A stretch of DNA of 43,198 bases, taken from JAVVWB01 sp036652335 (GTDB lineage Bacteria > Synergistota > Synergistia > Synergistales > Synergistaceae). Of this stretch, positions 8,804 through 15,176 are shown one piece after another. The number at the start of each line of letters is the position of its first letter. Positions within the stretch are counted from its first letter, which is position 1. The translations under genes were made by a program, and so were the position numbers. A model generated the notes under the pieces. That model was not told the DNA's origin, did not search any database, and worked only from the letters and a program-made list of their open reading frames with translations. Where the stretch lies: assembly GCA_036652335.1 (NCBI GenBank), contig JAVVWB010000012.1, positions 1 through 43,198 of the forward strand. Direction: 5' to 3'.

Positions 8804-8962
8804 TTAAACTATATAAAAGTTGCAAACATCGCTCTTGATGTAAAAAAGAAACAAAAAAACCTAACTTTTTATGAAAAGAGAATGAAAAATGGCAAAAAAT
8901 CTCTTAAAACTTCATAAAAAACAGTTTTTTTATTTAAAAAAATCAAAATTTCCCAAATAGGG
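8804..8962 (+). promoter_or_regulatory. CRISPR leader
   Basis: 159 A/T-rich bases between cas2 and the first repeat, where new spacers should enter and the array promoter should lie. It contains an imperfect long inverted repeat: AACTTTTTATGAA...AAGAGA (8863-8881) against TCTCTT...TTCATAAAAAACAGTT (8900-8926), followed by T7. The first repeat is preceded by GG, which extends its palindromic 5' end to GGGTCTAGACCC. Confidence 0.7.
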
Positions 8963-10216
8963 GTCTAGACCCACATAATAATTTCTACTTTTGTAGATTG
9001 GATCGAAATGAAGCGAATTAAAGGAGGTCTAGACCCACATAATAATTTCTACTTTTGTAGATAAAGGACTCAAGGGTTACTACTTCGACGTCTAGACCCA
9101 CATAATAATTTCTACTTTTGTAGATGAAGAAGGACAGTAAGGTCGCCGGGTTTGTCTAGACCCACATAATAATTTCTACTTTTGTAGATTCTCACAAGTA
9201 CGAAGGCAGATGCCTATGTCTAGACCCACATAATAATTTCTACTTTTGTAGATCCGTTCCTGAATTTGTGTACAGTTTTGCGTCTAGACCCACATAATAA
9301 TTTCTACTTTTGTAGATATTGAACTTGTCTCTATCGGTTCGCTATGTCTAGACCCACATAATAATTTCTACTTTTGTAGATCTCCGGCGATAAGACACCT
9401 CCTTTAACTCGTCTAGACCCACATAATAATTTCTACTTTTGTAGATACTAATGCCAATTGCCTTACCACAGGCTTGTCTAGACCCACATAATAATTTCTA
9501 CTTTTGTAGATTAACATCTCAGGCATGCAAACTTATAAAGTCTAGACCCACATAATAATTTCTACTTTTGTAGATTACAAATACAACTAACACCACAAGG
9601 GACGTCTAGACCCACATAATAATTTCTACTTTTGTAGATTGGTTCTGGTTCTGGTTCTTTTTGTTAAGTCTAGACCCACATAATAATTTCTACTTTTGTA
9701 GATATAACACAGGGAACAATAACAAAAAGAGTCTAGACCCACATAATAATTTCTACTTTTGTAGATCCTGTAACAGTTTCGGCACTTATTCCTCGTCTAG
9801 ACCCACATAATAATTTCTACTTTTGTAGATCTGCCACCTAGCGATTGACCTGATATATTGTCTAGACCCACATAATAATTTCTACTTTTGTAGATAGCCT
9901 GTGCACCATCTGCTATGTAAGGTAGTCTAGACCCACATAATAATTTCTACTTTTGTAGATACATCTCCTGCTCGGTTTCTTGTCTTTCGTCTAGACCCAC
10001 ATAATAATTTCTACTTTTGTAGATATCGGTGGTTTCTTCTCTAATATTTGTAGTCTAGACCCACATAATAATTTCTACTTTTGTAGATAAGAAAATCTTA
10101 AACAATTCTTTCTTTCGTCTAGACCCACATAATAATTTCTACTTTTGTAGATTGGTTCTGGTTCTGGTTCTTTTTGTTAAGTCTAGACCCACATAATAAT
10201 TTCTACTATTAGAAAT
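8963..10216 (+). CRISPR. Type V-A CRISPR array, 20 repeats and 19 spacers
   Basis: Nineteen perfect 36-base repeats plus one degenerate terminal repeat are separated by spacers of 27-29 bases. The repeat begins GTCTAGACCC and ends TAATTTCTACTTTTGTAGAT, the Cas12a crRNA handle (stem TCTAC/GTAGA, loop TTTT). Repeat starts include 8963, 9027, 9090, 9154, 9218, 9282, 9346, 9411, 9476, 9540, 9604, 9668 and 9731, and the last is 10181. The last repeat (10181-10216) differs in its final nine bases, which marks the trailer end. So the newest spacers are next to cas2. Spacer 11 (9640-9667) and spacer 19 (10153-10180) are identical. I saw no spacer matching the rest of the window by eye. Confidence 0.98.
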
Positions 10217-10270
10217 AGCTCAAGTCTAATAGAAATATTTACTGCTAATAATGTCCTTTATTTCTCTTCT

Positions 10271-10298
10271 CCCCCACATTCCGTGGGGGATTTTTTTT
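10271..10298 (+). terminator. Rho-independent terminator after the CRISPR array
   Basis: CCCCCAC (10271-10277) pairs with GTGGGGG (10283-10289), followed by A and eight T. It ends the pre-crRNA transcript about 55 bases beyond the terminal repeat. Confidence 0.9.
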
Positions 10299-10320
10299 GT
10301 CTAAATAATAGCCCAACCTC

Positions 10321-10370
10321 AAAGCCACTGGACACCGCATTACTACTAGCGGTGTGACGATTAAGGGATA
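10321..10370 (+). repeat. Dispersed repeat, copy A1 (hairpin CACCGC/GCGGTG)
   Basis: Twenty-two bases from 10321 are identical to the reverse complement of 15131-15152, and the similarity continues through GCGGTG-GACGA to an AGGGAT-like end. Both copies fold a hairpin (ACACCGC with GCGGTGT here). Copy B1 lies 4.8 kb away in opposite orientation. It is not a known IS end that I recognise. Confidence 0.75.
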
Positions 10371-10428
10371 GTTACGTAACGAATAGAACAATAATGTAAA
10401 TCAAAAAATTTAAATATATAGAAATAAT

Positions 10429-10560
10429 ATCGAAGAGCAGAAGTGCTTATGACGAAATAACCTCTGATTTTGAGAAGTGATGACGTATTGTGCATACGTC
10501 GAGCGAACAAATTTGGGGGTTATGGTGTTAGAGGTGCTTATGCTCTTCGATTTTTAATTT
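10429..10560 (+). ncRNA. Putative structured RNA upstream of DUF1659
   Basis: An 11-pair perfect closing stem (ATCGAAGAGCA at 10429-10439 with TGCTCTTCGAT at 10541-10551) encloses about 100 bases and is followed by TTTTAATTT. Inside are GACGTAT/ATACGTC (a 7-pair hairpin near 10482-10500) and two mutually exclusive 6-pair helices, ATAACC/GGTTAT and ACCTCT/AGAGGT. The 3' arm resembles the reverse complement of 14978-15010. It could be a small RNA, a leader controlling the genes that follow, or a mobile repeat. I cannot match it to a named riboswitch or 6S RNA with confidence. Confidence 0.5.
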
Positions 10561-10624
10561 GGTTGTAGAAATTGGGAGTCAAATGCACTATTATAGTTAT
10601 CATAGATGAAAGGAGGTAAACAAT

Positions 10625-10840
10625 ATGGCAAATATCAATCCAGTTTCAACATCATTGAGAATGGTTTTAAATCTTGGAGAAGTAGACGGTAAGGTCGTAG
10701 AGAAGACAGTTTCTTTAGCAAAGGTTAAAGATGCAATCACAGGCGATCAGGCAAAGAGTCTTGTAGCTACTCTTTCACCTCTTCTTGAACCAGCAGTAAT
10801 AGCAACAAAGAAGTATTCAACAGGTTTACTTGTAGAATAG
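10625..10840 (+). CDS. DUF1659 domain-containing protein
   Basis: A 71-residue soluble protein (MANINPVSTSLRMVLNLGEV...) that I recognise as the DUF1659 family, small proteins of unknown function common in Bacillota and often next to DUF2922. AGGAGG before the ATG gives normal spacing. It is the first gene of a plus-strand cluster DUF1659-DUF2922-YvrJ-small ORF-M15-sigma. Its coding strand is G/T-rich, unlike the A/C-rich sense strands of the ribosomal and Rnf genes. No catalytic motif is visible; a structural or binding role is possible. Confidence 0.85.
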   Translation: MANINPVSTSLRMVLNLGEVDGKVVEKTVSLAKVKDAITGDQAKSLVATLSPLLEPAVIATKKYSTGLLVE

Positions 10841-10878
10841 AAGTTTTTTATTTTTTGATGAGAGGAGGTGTGTAGTGG

Positions 10879-11094
10879 ATGAAGACAATTAAACTTAAGT
10901 TTCTTACAGATTCCGGTAAGTCTTTTAATATCAGTATGAATTATGCAGCTGATGCTCTTTCAGCAGAGGGTGGTAAGAAGATGATAGAAGATGCTATGGA
11001 CGCAGTTTTGGTTCAGCAGCCCTTTGTTTTTACTTTGGGTTCTAAGAACGGAGCAGAGCTTATCGAACGTAATGTTACTGAGATCGTAGCATAG
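10879..11094 (+). CDS. DUF2922 domain-containing protein
   Basis: A 71-residue protein (MKTIKLKFLTDSGKSFNISM...) of the DUF2922 type, the usual partner of DUF1659 and of unknown function. It has the same length as its neighbour and similar predicted beta-strand content, so the two may be a pair that assembles together (inference). AGGAGG at 10863-10868 supports the ATG. The gene is 38 bases after DUF1659, so they are probably one transcript, and a small terminator-like hairpin follows. Confidence 0.85.
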   Translation: MKTIKLKFLTDSGKSFNISMNYAADALSAEGGKKMIEDAMDAVLVQQPFVFTLGSKNGAELIERNVTEIVA

Positions 11095-11170
11095 TTTTGG
11101 TTGGTAAAACAGCTTTAATTTGTAGCTTTATGGTGGTTAGATTTAGTTTTTTGTCTGATTTTCGTGTTTT

Positions 11171-11199
11171 AGCTCTTTTAGAGCTGTTTTTAATTTTTT
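11171..11199 (+). terminator. Weak terminator-like hairpin after DUF2922
   Basis: AGCTCT/AGAGCT (11171-11185, three-base loop) is followed by GTTTTTAATTTTTT. The short stem suggests partial termination, separating the DUF pair from the YvrJ-M15-sigma genes. Confidence 0.55.
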
Positions 11200-11218
11200 A
11201 AGGAGGAGGAAGAGGTTT

Positions 11219-11371
11219 ATGGAGGAGTTCATTTCATCGATGATTCAGAATTCTTTTTCGATTGCAGTGGCATCTTACTTGCTTGTTCGTATGGAAAAGC
11301 GTATGGAAGAGTTGACCAAAGCTGTCCAAGAGTTGAGTTCTGTCATCGGGTTAAAGGAGGGAAATCTTTGA
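11219..11371 (+). CDS. YvrJ family small membrane protein
   Basis: A 50-residue protein: MEEFISSMIQNSFSIAVASY, then LLVRMEKRMEELTKAV and a short tail. This is the YvrJ family pattern: one short membrane segment (about residues 10-24) followed by a charged, probably coiled-coil tail. AAGGAGGAGG lies upstream. In Bacillus subtilis yvrJ lies beside the SigO/RsoA sigma genes, and here too a sigma-like gene is three genes downstream. The size and topology also fit a holin-like pore protein, which would make sense beside the M15 peptidase (inference). Confidence 0.8.
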   Translation: MEEFISSMIQNSFSIAVASYLLVRMEKRMEELTKAVQELSSVIGLKEGNL

Positions 11372-11469
11372 ACCGAGCACTTTTGAAGCGGATAGGAGAT
11401 GTTTTGCTTTTGATCGCTTCACATATCAGAATTTTCAGAAGAGGAGGTTCTCGTACTGAGGATCAATGA
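11368..11469 (+). CDS. Hypothetical 33-residue cationic membrane peptide
   Basis: TTG at 11368 overlaps the TGA of the YvrJ gene (TTGA), with AAAGGAGG 7 bases upstream, a strong arrangement for coupled translation. The peptide starts MNRALLKRIGDVLLLIASHI and continues RIFRRGGSRTEDQ: a short hydrophobic stretch (about residues 11-20) flanked by arginines and lysines. Its 3' end overlaps the proposed start of the M15 gene. It is not a family I recognise. It may be an accessory membrane peptide of the same cassette. Confidence 0.5.
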   Translation: MNRALLKRIGDVLLLIASHIRIFRRGGSRTEDQ

Positions 11470-11806
11470 GATTAGGGTCTCACGGTATTTTTTGCTTAAT
11501 GAGTTTCAGTGTCCCTGTTGTCATACGGTTATGCTTCACCCCAATTTTTTGTTCAAATTAGAGGCTTTACGTGCAAAGTGGGGTAAGCCGATTGTTATAA
11601 ATAGTGGGTATCGTTGTTCAGAGCATAATAAAGAGGTGGGCGGAGTTAAGGGTAGTTTTCATAGACGAGGTTTAGCAGCAGATGTTAGGATTGTTGCAGG
11701 CGAGCAGGATGAGTTTCGTGAGTTGGCACTTTATTTCGGTTTTACAAAGGTGCTTTGTTATCCAAAGAGAAATTTTATACATCTTGAATTAGGAGAAAGT
11801 ATTTAG
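11456..11806 (+). CDS. M15 family peptidase (D-Ala-D-Ala carboxypeptidase-like)
   Basis: A protein of about 116 residues of the M15_3 type. Zinc ligands are visible: H69 and D76 in SFHRRGLAADV, and H109 in FIHLEL; SGYRC is also conserved. Such enzymes cut cell-wall cross-bridges or the D-Ala-D-Ala end, and many are phage endolysins. There is no signal peptide, so export would need a holin or lysis. The start is unusual: no ATG/GTG fits. CTG 11456 has AGGAGG (11442-11447) at 8-base spacing and keeps the family-typical RYFLLNEFQC. A TTG at 11492 lacks a ribosome binding site and would cut into the domain. Confidence 0.8.
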   Translation: MRINEIRVSRYFLLNEFQCPCCHTVMLHPNFLFKLEALRAKWGKPIVINSGYRCSEHNKEVGGVKGSFHRRGLAADVRIVAGEQDEFRELALYFGFTKVLCYPKRNFIHLELGESI

Positions 11807-12325
11807 TTGGAAGATTATATGAATGTTTCAGAGAGAATAGGGGGCGACCTCGGAGCGACAGTTCTGAGCTACGACCCATTAGTTAAGGCGACAGCAGTGC
11901 GTTATCAGGGGCGAGGAGCAGAGTTTGAGGATTTGGTGCAGGAGGGTTATTTAGCTTTGCTTGTGCTTATTCCAAAGTGTAAGGAGATTGAGTGGCTTCC
12001 GCTTTTCCTTAAGAATAGGCTTCCCGGTTATGTGAGGGCAGCAGCGTCACGTCTTAGGAGTGATAGGGATAATGATGTGTTCGATTTGGAGTGTATCGAG
12101 GATGTGATTTGTGATGATGACGATGATTTTGAGGAGAGTAATGAGATTAGGGATCTTTTAGAGAGGTCTCTTTCTTCTGAGGAGCTTGATGTTACTCAGG
12201 CACTTCTTGAGGGTTTTAGTCAAAGGGAGATTGCAGATGTTTTGGGTGTTTCTCAGCAGGCTGTTAGTTCTAAGTTGAGGAAGATTAGGGATAAGTTACG
12301 TGTAGTTTTGGACGTAGAGAGGTAG
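11807..12325 (+). CDS. RNA polymerase sigma-70 family factor
   Basis: A 172-residue sigma-like protein. Region 2 is seen at about residues 32-52 (VRYQGRGAEFEDLVQEGYLA) and a region 4 helix-turn-helix at the C-terminus (SQREIADVLGVSQQAVSSKL). A very acidic linker (CDDDDDFEESNE) lies between. It should direct RNA polymerase to special promoters, possibly those of this cluster. TTG 11807 starts right after the TAG of the M15 gene, with AGGAGA at 11791-11796. Phage-type late regulators and the SigO-like factors beside YvrJ in Bacillus are both reasonable comparisons. Confidence 0.8.
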   Translation: MEDYMNVSERIGGDLGATVLSYDPLVKATAVRYQGRGAEFEDLVQEGYLALLVLIPKCKEIEWLPLFLKNRLPGYVRAAASRLRSDRDNDVFDLECIEDVICDDDDDFEESNEIRDLLERSLSSEELDVTQALLEGFSQREIADVLGVSQQAVSSKLRKIRDKLRVVLDVER

Positions 12326-12458
12326 TTGCTTCACTTTATTTTTAGTTTTATTAGGGTTTTGAGGTTGTTTCAGTTAATTTTTTAGTTAATTTTTTCCAGT
12401 TTTTAGTTTTTTAGTTGTAGTTTTATGAAAATACAAAATCTCACAAATTAGAATGTTC

Positions 12459-12497
12459 AACGGATACCGACTTCGCATCGGTGTCCGTTTTTTTTGT
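12459..12497 (+). terminator. Rho-independent terminator after the sigma gene
   Basis: AACGGATACCGA (12459-12470) pairs with TCGGTGTCCGTT (12478-12489, one G-T), followed by eight T. It ends the YvrJ-M15-sigma transcript. Confidence 0.9.
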
Positions 12498-12622
12498 TTT
12501 GTTTTTTAGTGTTTTTAGAAGTTTTAGAGTTTTTAGGTTTTTTGTAGAGTTTAGGATTTTTGAATTTTTTAGTGTTTTTTGTTTTGTTTGCTTGTTTGTA
12601 GGTTTTGAGTTTTTTTATTTTT

Positions 12623-12652
12623 AAAGGGACACCGTTGTGGTGTCCCTTTTTT
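12623..12652. terminator. Bidirectional terminator between sigma and M20 genes
   Basis: AAAGGGACACC and GGTGTCCCTTT pair perfectly around a short loop, with T-runs on the plus side and A-runs on the other, so it can serve the convergent M20 gene as well. Confidence 0.85.
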
Positions 12653-12689
12653 GTTGTTTTGTCTTTTTTTGTTTGTTTTTTTGTTATTT

Positions 12690-14117
12690 TTATCTTTCTG
12701 GTTTTACTTCAAGTGGGATTGGGCAGAAGTATTTTTCACCATTTAGTGTTTCTTTGTGTTCGAGTTTTGCTTTTTCCAGTAGTTCTGGGTTTGTTAGTAG
12801 GTCTATTGTGGTCATTGCAAGTGTTTTTGCTGCATATAGCATTCCTTTGTGTGCAATTGATGATTTACCACATGCTACGTATTGCCATGAGTGTGGTACT
12901 GTGCCTTGTGCACATATTGGAGCTATCATCATTGCTGTTGGTGCTATCCAGCTTGCGTCTCCTACGTCTGTAGAGCCTGCTATTGGTGGTTCATCAACGT
13001 TGAATGGGAATACTTCTCCAAGGATTGGTTCTTTTAGTAGGTGTTCTACTTTTTCTTTGGGGAATGTAGTTTTTATTAGGTTTTGTGCTTTTGCTGTTGC
13101 TGATTCATCTGCTGTGTCTGCAAAGTGGCATGCGAATACTTTTTCGTCGTCTGTGTATTCGATGTTGCCGAGTGCTGTCATGTTGTCGTGTAATGCACGG
13201 CTTAGTATTTTGTTAGGGAAGTATTCAGCCATTGATGCGTACCATGATACTTCTACTTCTGTTTCTGTCATCATGGCTGCGCCTTTGGCTATTTTTTCTA
13301 CCCTTTTGTATATTTCTTTTACTTGTGCCGTTTTTGGTGCTCTTATGAAGTATAGTAGTTTTGAGGTTGCTTGTACTACGTTGGGGTAGTGTCCCCCTGT
13401 GTCCCAGTATGCGTAGTGCATTCTTGCTTCAGGTATTACGTGTTCACGGAGGTAGTTTACTCCCACGTTCATGAGTTCTGCTGCGTCTAGGGCGCTTCGT
13501 CCGTTTTCCGGTGCTGCCGCTGCGTGAGCGCTTCTTCCTTTAAATTCAAAGAATACTTCGTAGGTGGAGAGTGCGGAGCCTCCCCATAGTTTTACTTCTG
13601 TGAATGGGTGCCATGTGAGGAATGCGTCTACGTCATCAAATATTCCGTCACGTGCCATGAATGTTTTTCCACAGCCACTTTCTTCTGCGGGGCAACCGTA
13701 GTATCTAAGTGTGCCTTCTATGCCGTTTTCTTCCATTATTTTCTTTACTGCTATTGCTGCTGCAAGTGAGCCTGTGCCAAGTAGGTGGTGTCCACATCCG
13801 TGTCCAGGTTCTCCTGTTTTTTCAGCTTTTTTCTCCCATTCGTTAGCTTTTTGGCTTAAATTCGGGAGTGCGTCGTATTCGCCAAGTAGTGCTATGACTG
13901 GTGAGCCTGTGCCATAGGTGGCAAGTATGGCGTCTGCCATTCCGTCTATTCCTCTTGTTATTTGAAAGCCTTCGTCGCTGAGGACTTTGCACTGTGCATC
14001 TGCGGATTTAGTTAGGTTGAATCCTGTTTCTGCATATCCCCATATTGTGTCGCTTAGGTCTGTGAATGTTTTTGAGTTGTTTTCGATTATTTCTTGCACT
14101 TGTGTTTTAAATTCCAT
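12690..14117 (-). CDS. M20 family amidohydrolase (AbgB-like aminobenzoyl-glutamate hydrolase type)
   Basis: A 475-residue M20 dipeptidase/amidohydrolase. Metal-site motifs are visible: HGCGHH near residue 110, CPAEESG and the WHPF region. A dimerisation domain begins at VFFEFKGRSAHAAAAPENGR. It closely fits the AbgB subfamily, which splits p-aminobenzoyl-glutamate or similar N-acyl amino acids in the cytoplasm; the exact substrate is not determinable here. AAAGGAGG lies upstream of the ATG. The gene follows fdhD with 14 bases between them, so they are one operon. Its sense strand is A/C-rich. Confidence 0.85.
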   Translation of the reverse strand: MEFKTQVQEIIENNSKTFTDLSDTIWGYAETGFNLTKSADAQCKVLSDEGFQITRGIDGMADAILATYGTGSPVIALLGEYDALPNLSQKANEWEKKAEKTGEPGHGCGHHLLGTGSLAAAIAVKKIMEENGIEGTLRYYGCPAEESGCGKTFMARDGIFDDVDAFLTWHPFTEVKLWGGSALSTYEVFFEFKGRSAHAAAAPENGRSALDAAELMNVGVNYLREHVIPEARMHYAYWDTGGHYPNVVQATSKLLYFIRAPKTAQVKEIYKRVEKIAKGAAMMTETEVEVSWYASMAEYFPNKILSRALHDNMTALGNIEYTDDEKVFACHFADTADESATAKAQNLIKTTFPKEKVEHLLKEPILGEVFPFNVDEPPIAGSTDVGDASWIAPTAMMIAPICAQGTVPHSWQYVACGKSSIAHKGMLYAAKTLAMTTIDLLTNPELLEKAKLEHKETLNGEKYFCPIPLEVKPER

Positions 14118-14131
14118 TGGGGGGCCTCCTT

Positions 14132-14866
14132 TTAGTTGGTGGTGATTTTTTCACCGGTACAGACGTTCATTCTTCCTTCACGAGCAAAACAAACCAGCGT
14201 GATTTTATTTTTTTCTGCAAGGTCTATGCTTTGTGCTGTCGTTGCAGATACGCTTACTATTATTGGTATTCCTGTGTAGTTTGCTTTTTCTGTCATGTCA
14301 AGTGGTAGTCGCCCTGATGTTATGAGTATGACGTTTTCTGTTGGCTGTTCGTTTTTTATGAGCCAACCTATTGCTTTGTCTACAGCGTTGTGACGACTGA
14401 TGTCTTCTCCCCTGTAGAGTTTTTCTCCGTTTTGGGTGATGAGTGCTGCTATGTGTGTGCAACCGGTTTTTACAAATATTGGGGCTTTTTCTATCCATTT
14501 TAGCCCGTCAGTTATGGTGTCTATGTTTGCTTTTTTATATTCGTTTCTTTTGTTTGGAGCTTTGCTGTTTGCGTTGTTTTTTATTGTGAGTGATAGAGAT
14601 GTTCCGCTTTGCTCTATCGATAATATGTCTGATGCTTTTGATATTTTTCCTCTAAGGTATAGTTGCCCAGTTATGAGGAGTTCAATGTCTGTGGGCGTTA
14701 TTGAGGTGGTGTAGAGGCGTTCTCCATTTACAAAGAATGAGTATTTAGTTTCCATTATGCAGGGGTCAGGTGTTGTTTCTTTTTTTCCGTTTCTGTATAT
14801 ACGGCAGATTTCTTTGTTTGTGATGAAGTTTTCTATTTTAAACACCTCCCAAAAACAGTGTATCAT
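14132..14866 (-). CDS. FdhD-like formate dehydrogenase accessory protein lacking the CxxC motif
   Basis: An FdhD-family protein of about 235-244 residues. Family blocks are clear: VKTGCTHIAAL, EDISRHNAVDKAIGWL, ITSGRLPLDMTEKA and VSVSATTAQ. FdhD transfers sulfur from IscS to the molybdenum or tungsten cofactor of formate dehydrogenase. The cysteine pair (CGxCG in E. coli, before the TGCTH block) that carries this sulfur is absent; the corresponding stretch reads NSKAPNKRNEYKKA. No formate dehydrogenase is in the window. The start is uncertain: the ATG at 14866 has no ribosome binding site, while GGGAGGTG lies inside the frame just before an ATA near 14836. Confidence 0.82.
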   Translation of the reverse strand: MIHCFWEVFKIENFITNKEICRIYRNGKKETTPDPCIMETKYSFFVNGERLYTTSITPTDIELLITGQLYLRGKISKASDILSIEQSGTSLSLTIKNNANSKAPNKRNEYKKANIDTITDGLKWIEKAPIFVKTGCTHIAALITQNGEKLYRGEDISRHNAVDKAIGWLIKNEQPTENVILITSGRLPLDMTEKANYTGIPIIVSVSATTAQSIDLAEKNKITLVCFAREGRMNVCTGEKITTN

Positions 14867-14977
14867 ATATTTAGGTTTTGTTTATAAAAATAAGTTTAAG
14901 ATTTGTTTACATTATAATACGTAAGTTTGAAAGGTGGTATAGGGGGGGTGGAAGAAAGTTTCTAAAGTGAATAATGC

Positions 14978-15010
14978 AAAGAGCATAAGCACTTCTTACA
15001 TCACAATCCC
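14978..15010 (-). repeat. Dispersed repeat, copy B2
   Basis: On the minus strand this matches the 3' arm of the putative RNA at 10514-10550: 14 identical bases (GTGCTTATGCTCTT) plus diverged flanks (GGG-TTATGGTGTTAGA against GGGATTGTGATGTAAGA). Together with B1 it repeats the A1-A2 order in opposite orientation. It lies in the leader of fdhD. Confidence 0.6.
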
Positions 15011-15100
15011 TTGTTTTGTAATCTACATCTCTTTTATTTGCTTTTGGGTGTAGTGTAATTTTTATTTCAACTTCTTCTCCGTTGATTTAATATTTTTTAA

Positions 15101-15153
15101 ATCCCCTAAATCTCGTCTCACCGCAAGTTTTAATGCGGTGTCCAGTGGCTTTT
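15101..15153 (-). repeat. Dispersed repeat, copy B1 (hairpin CACCGCA/TGCGGTG)
   Basis: Inverted copy of 10321-10370, identical over 22 bases and similar beyond, folding CACCGCA with TGCGGTG. It lies between the 3' end of the EamA gene and the fdhD leader, so it could also act as a 3' hairpin of EamA. About 310 bases here (14867-15176) hold no gene besides these copies. Confidence 0.75.
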
Positions 15154-15176
15154 GTTTTTGTGTTAGATAAGGGATT

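Larger units (their letters stand above)
12326..12689. other. T/G-rich intergenic stretch between convergent genes
   Basis: It holds two terminators (listed separately) and otherwise long T and T/G runs, including two tandem AGTTAATTTTTT units near 12370-12400. I see no gene or promoter in it. Confidence 0.6.

Noticed and set aside
8963..10216. Self-targeting spacers
   Set aside because: No spacer matched other parts of the window when read by eye; a genome-wide search is needed to exclude it.
10207..10250. A possible tracrRNA downstream of the array
   Set aside because: Cas12a processes crRNA without a tracrRNA, and the anti-repeat similarity is limited to the degenerate terminal repeat itself.
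10299..10380. Cobalamin riboswitch suggested by GCCACTGG
   Set aside because: The other conserved boxes of that riboswitch are absent, and the same block recurs in inverted orientation as a repeat.
12637..13389. 250-codon plus-strand frame opposite the M20 gene
   Set aside because: Ser/Phe/Val-rich and antisense to a clear enzyme; long frames on the opposite strand come from the T/G-rich composition.
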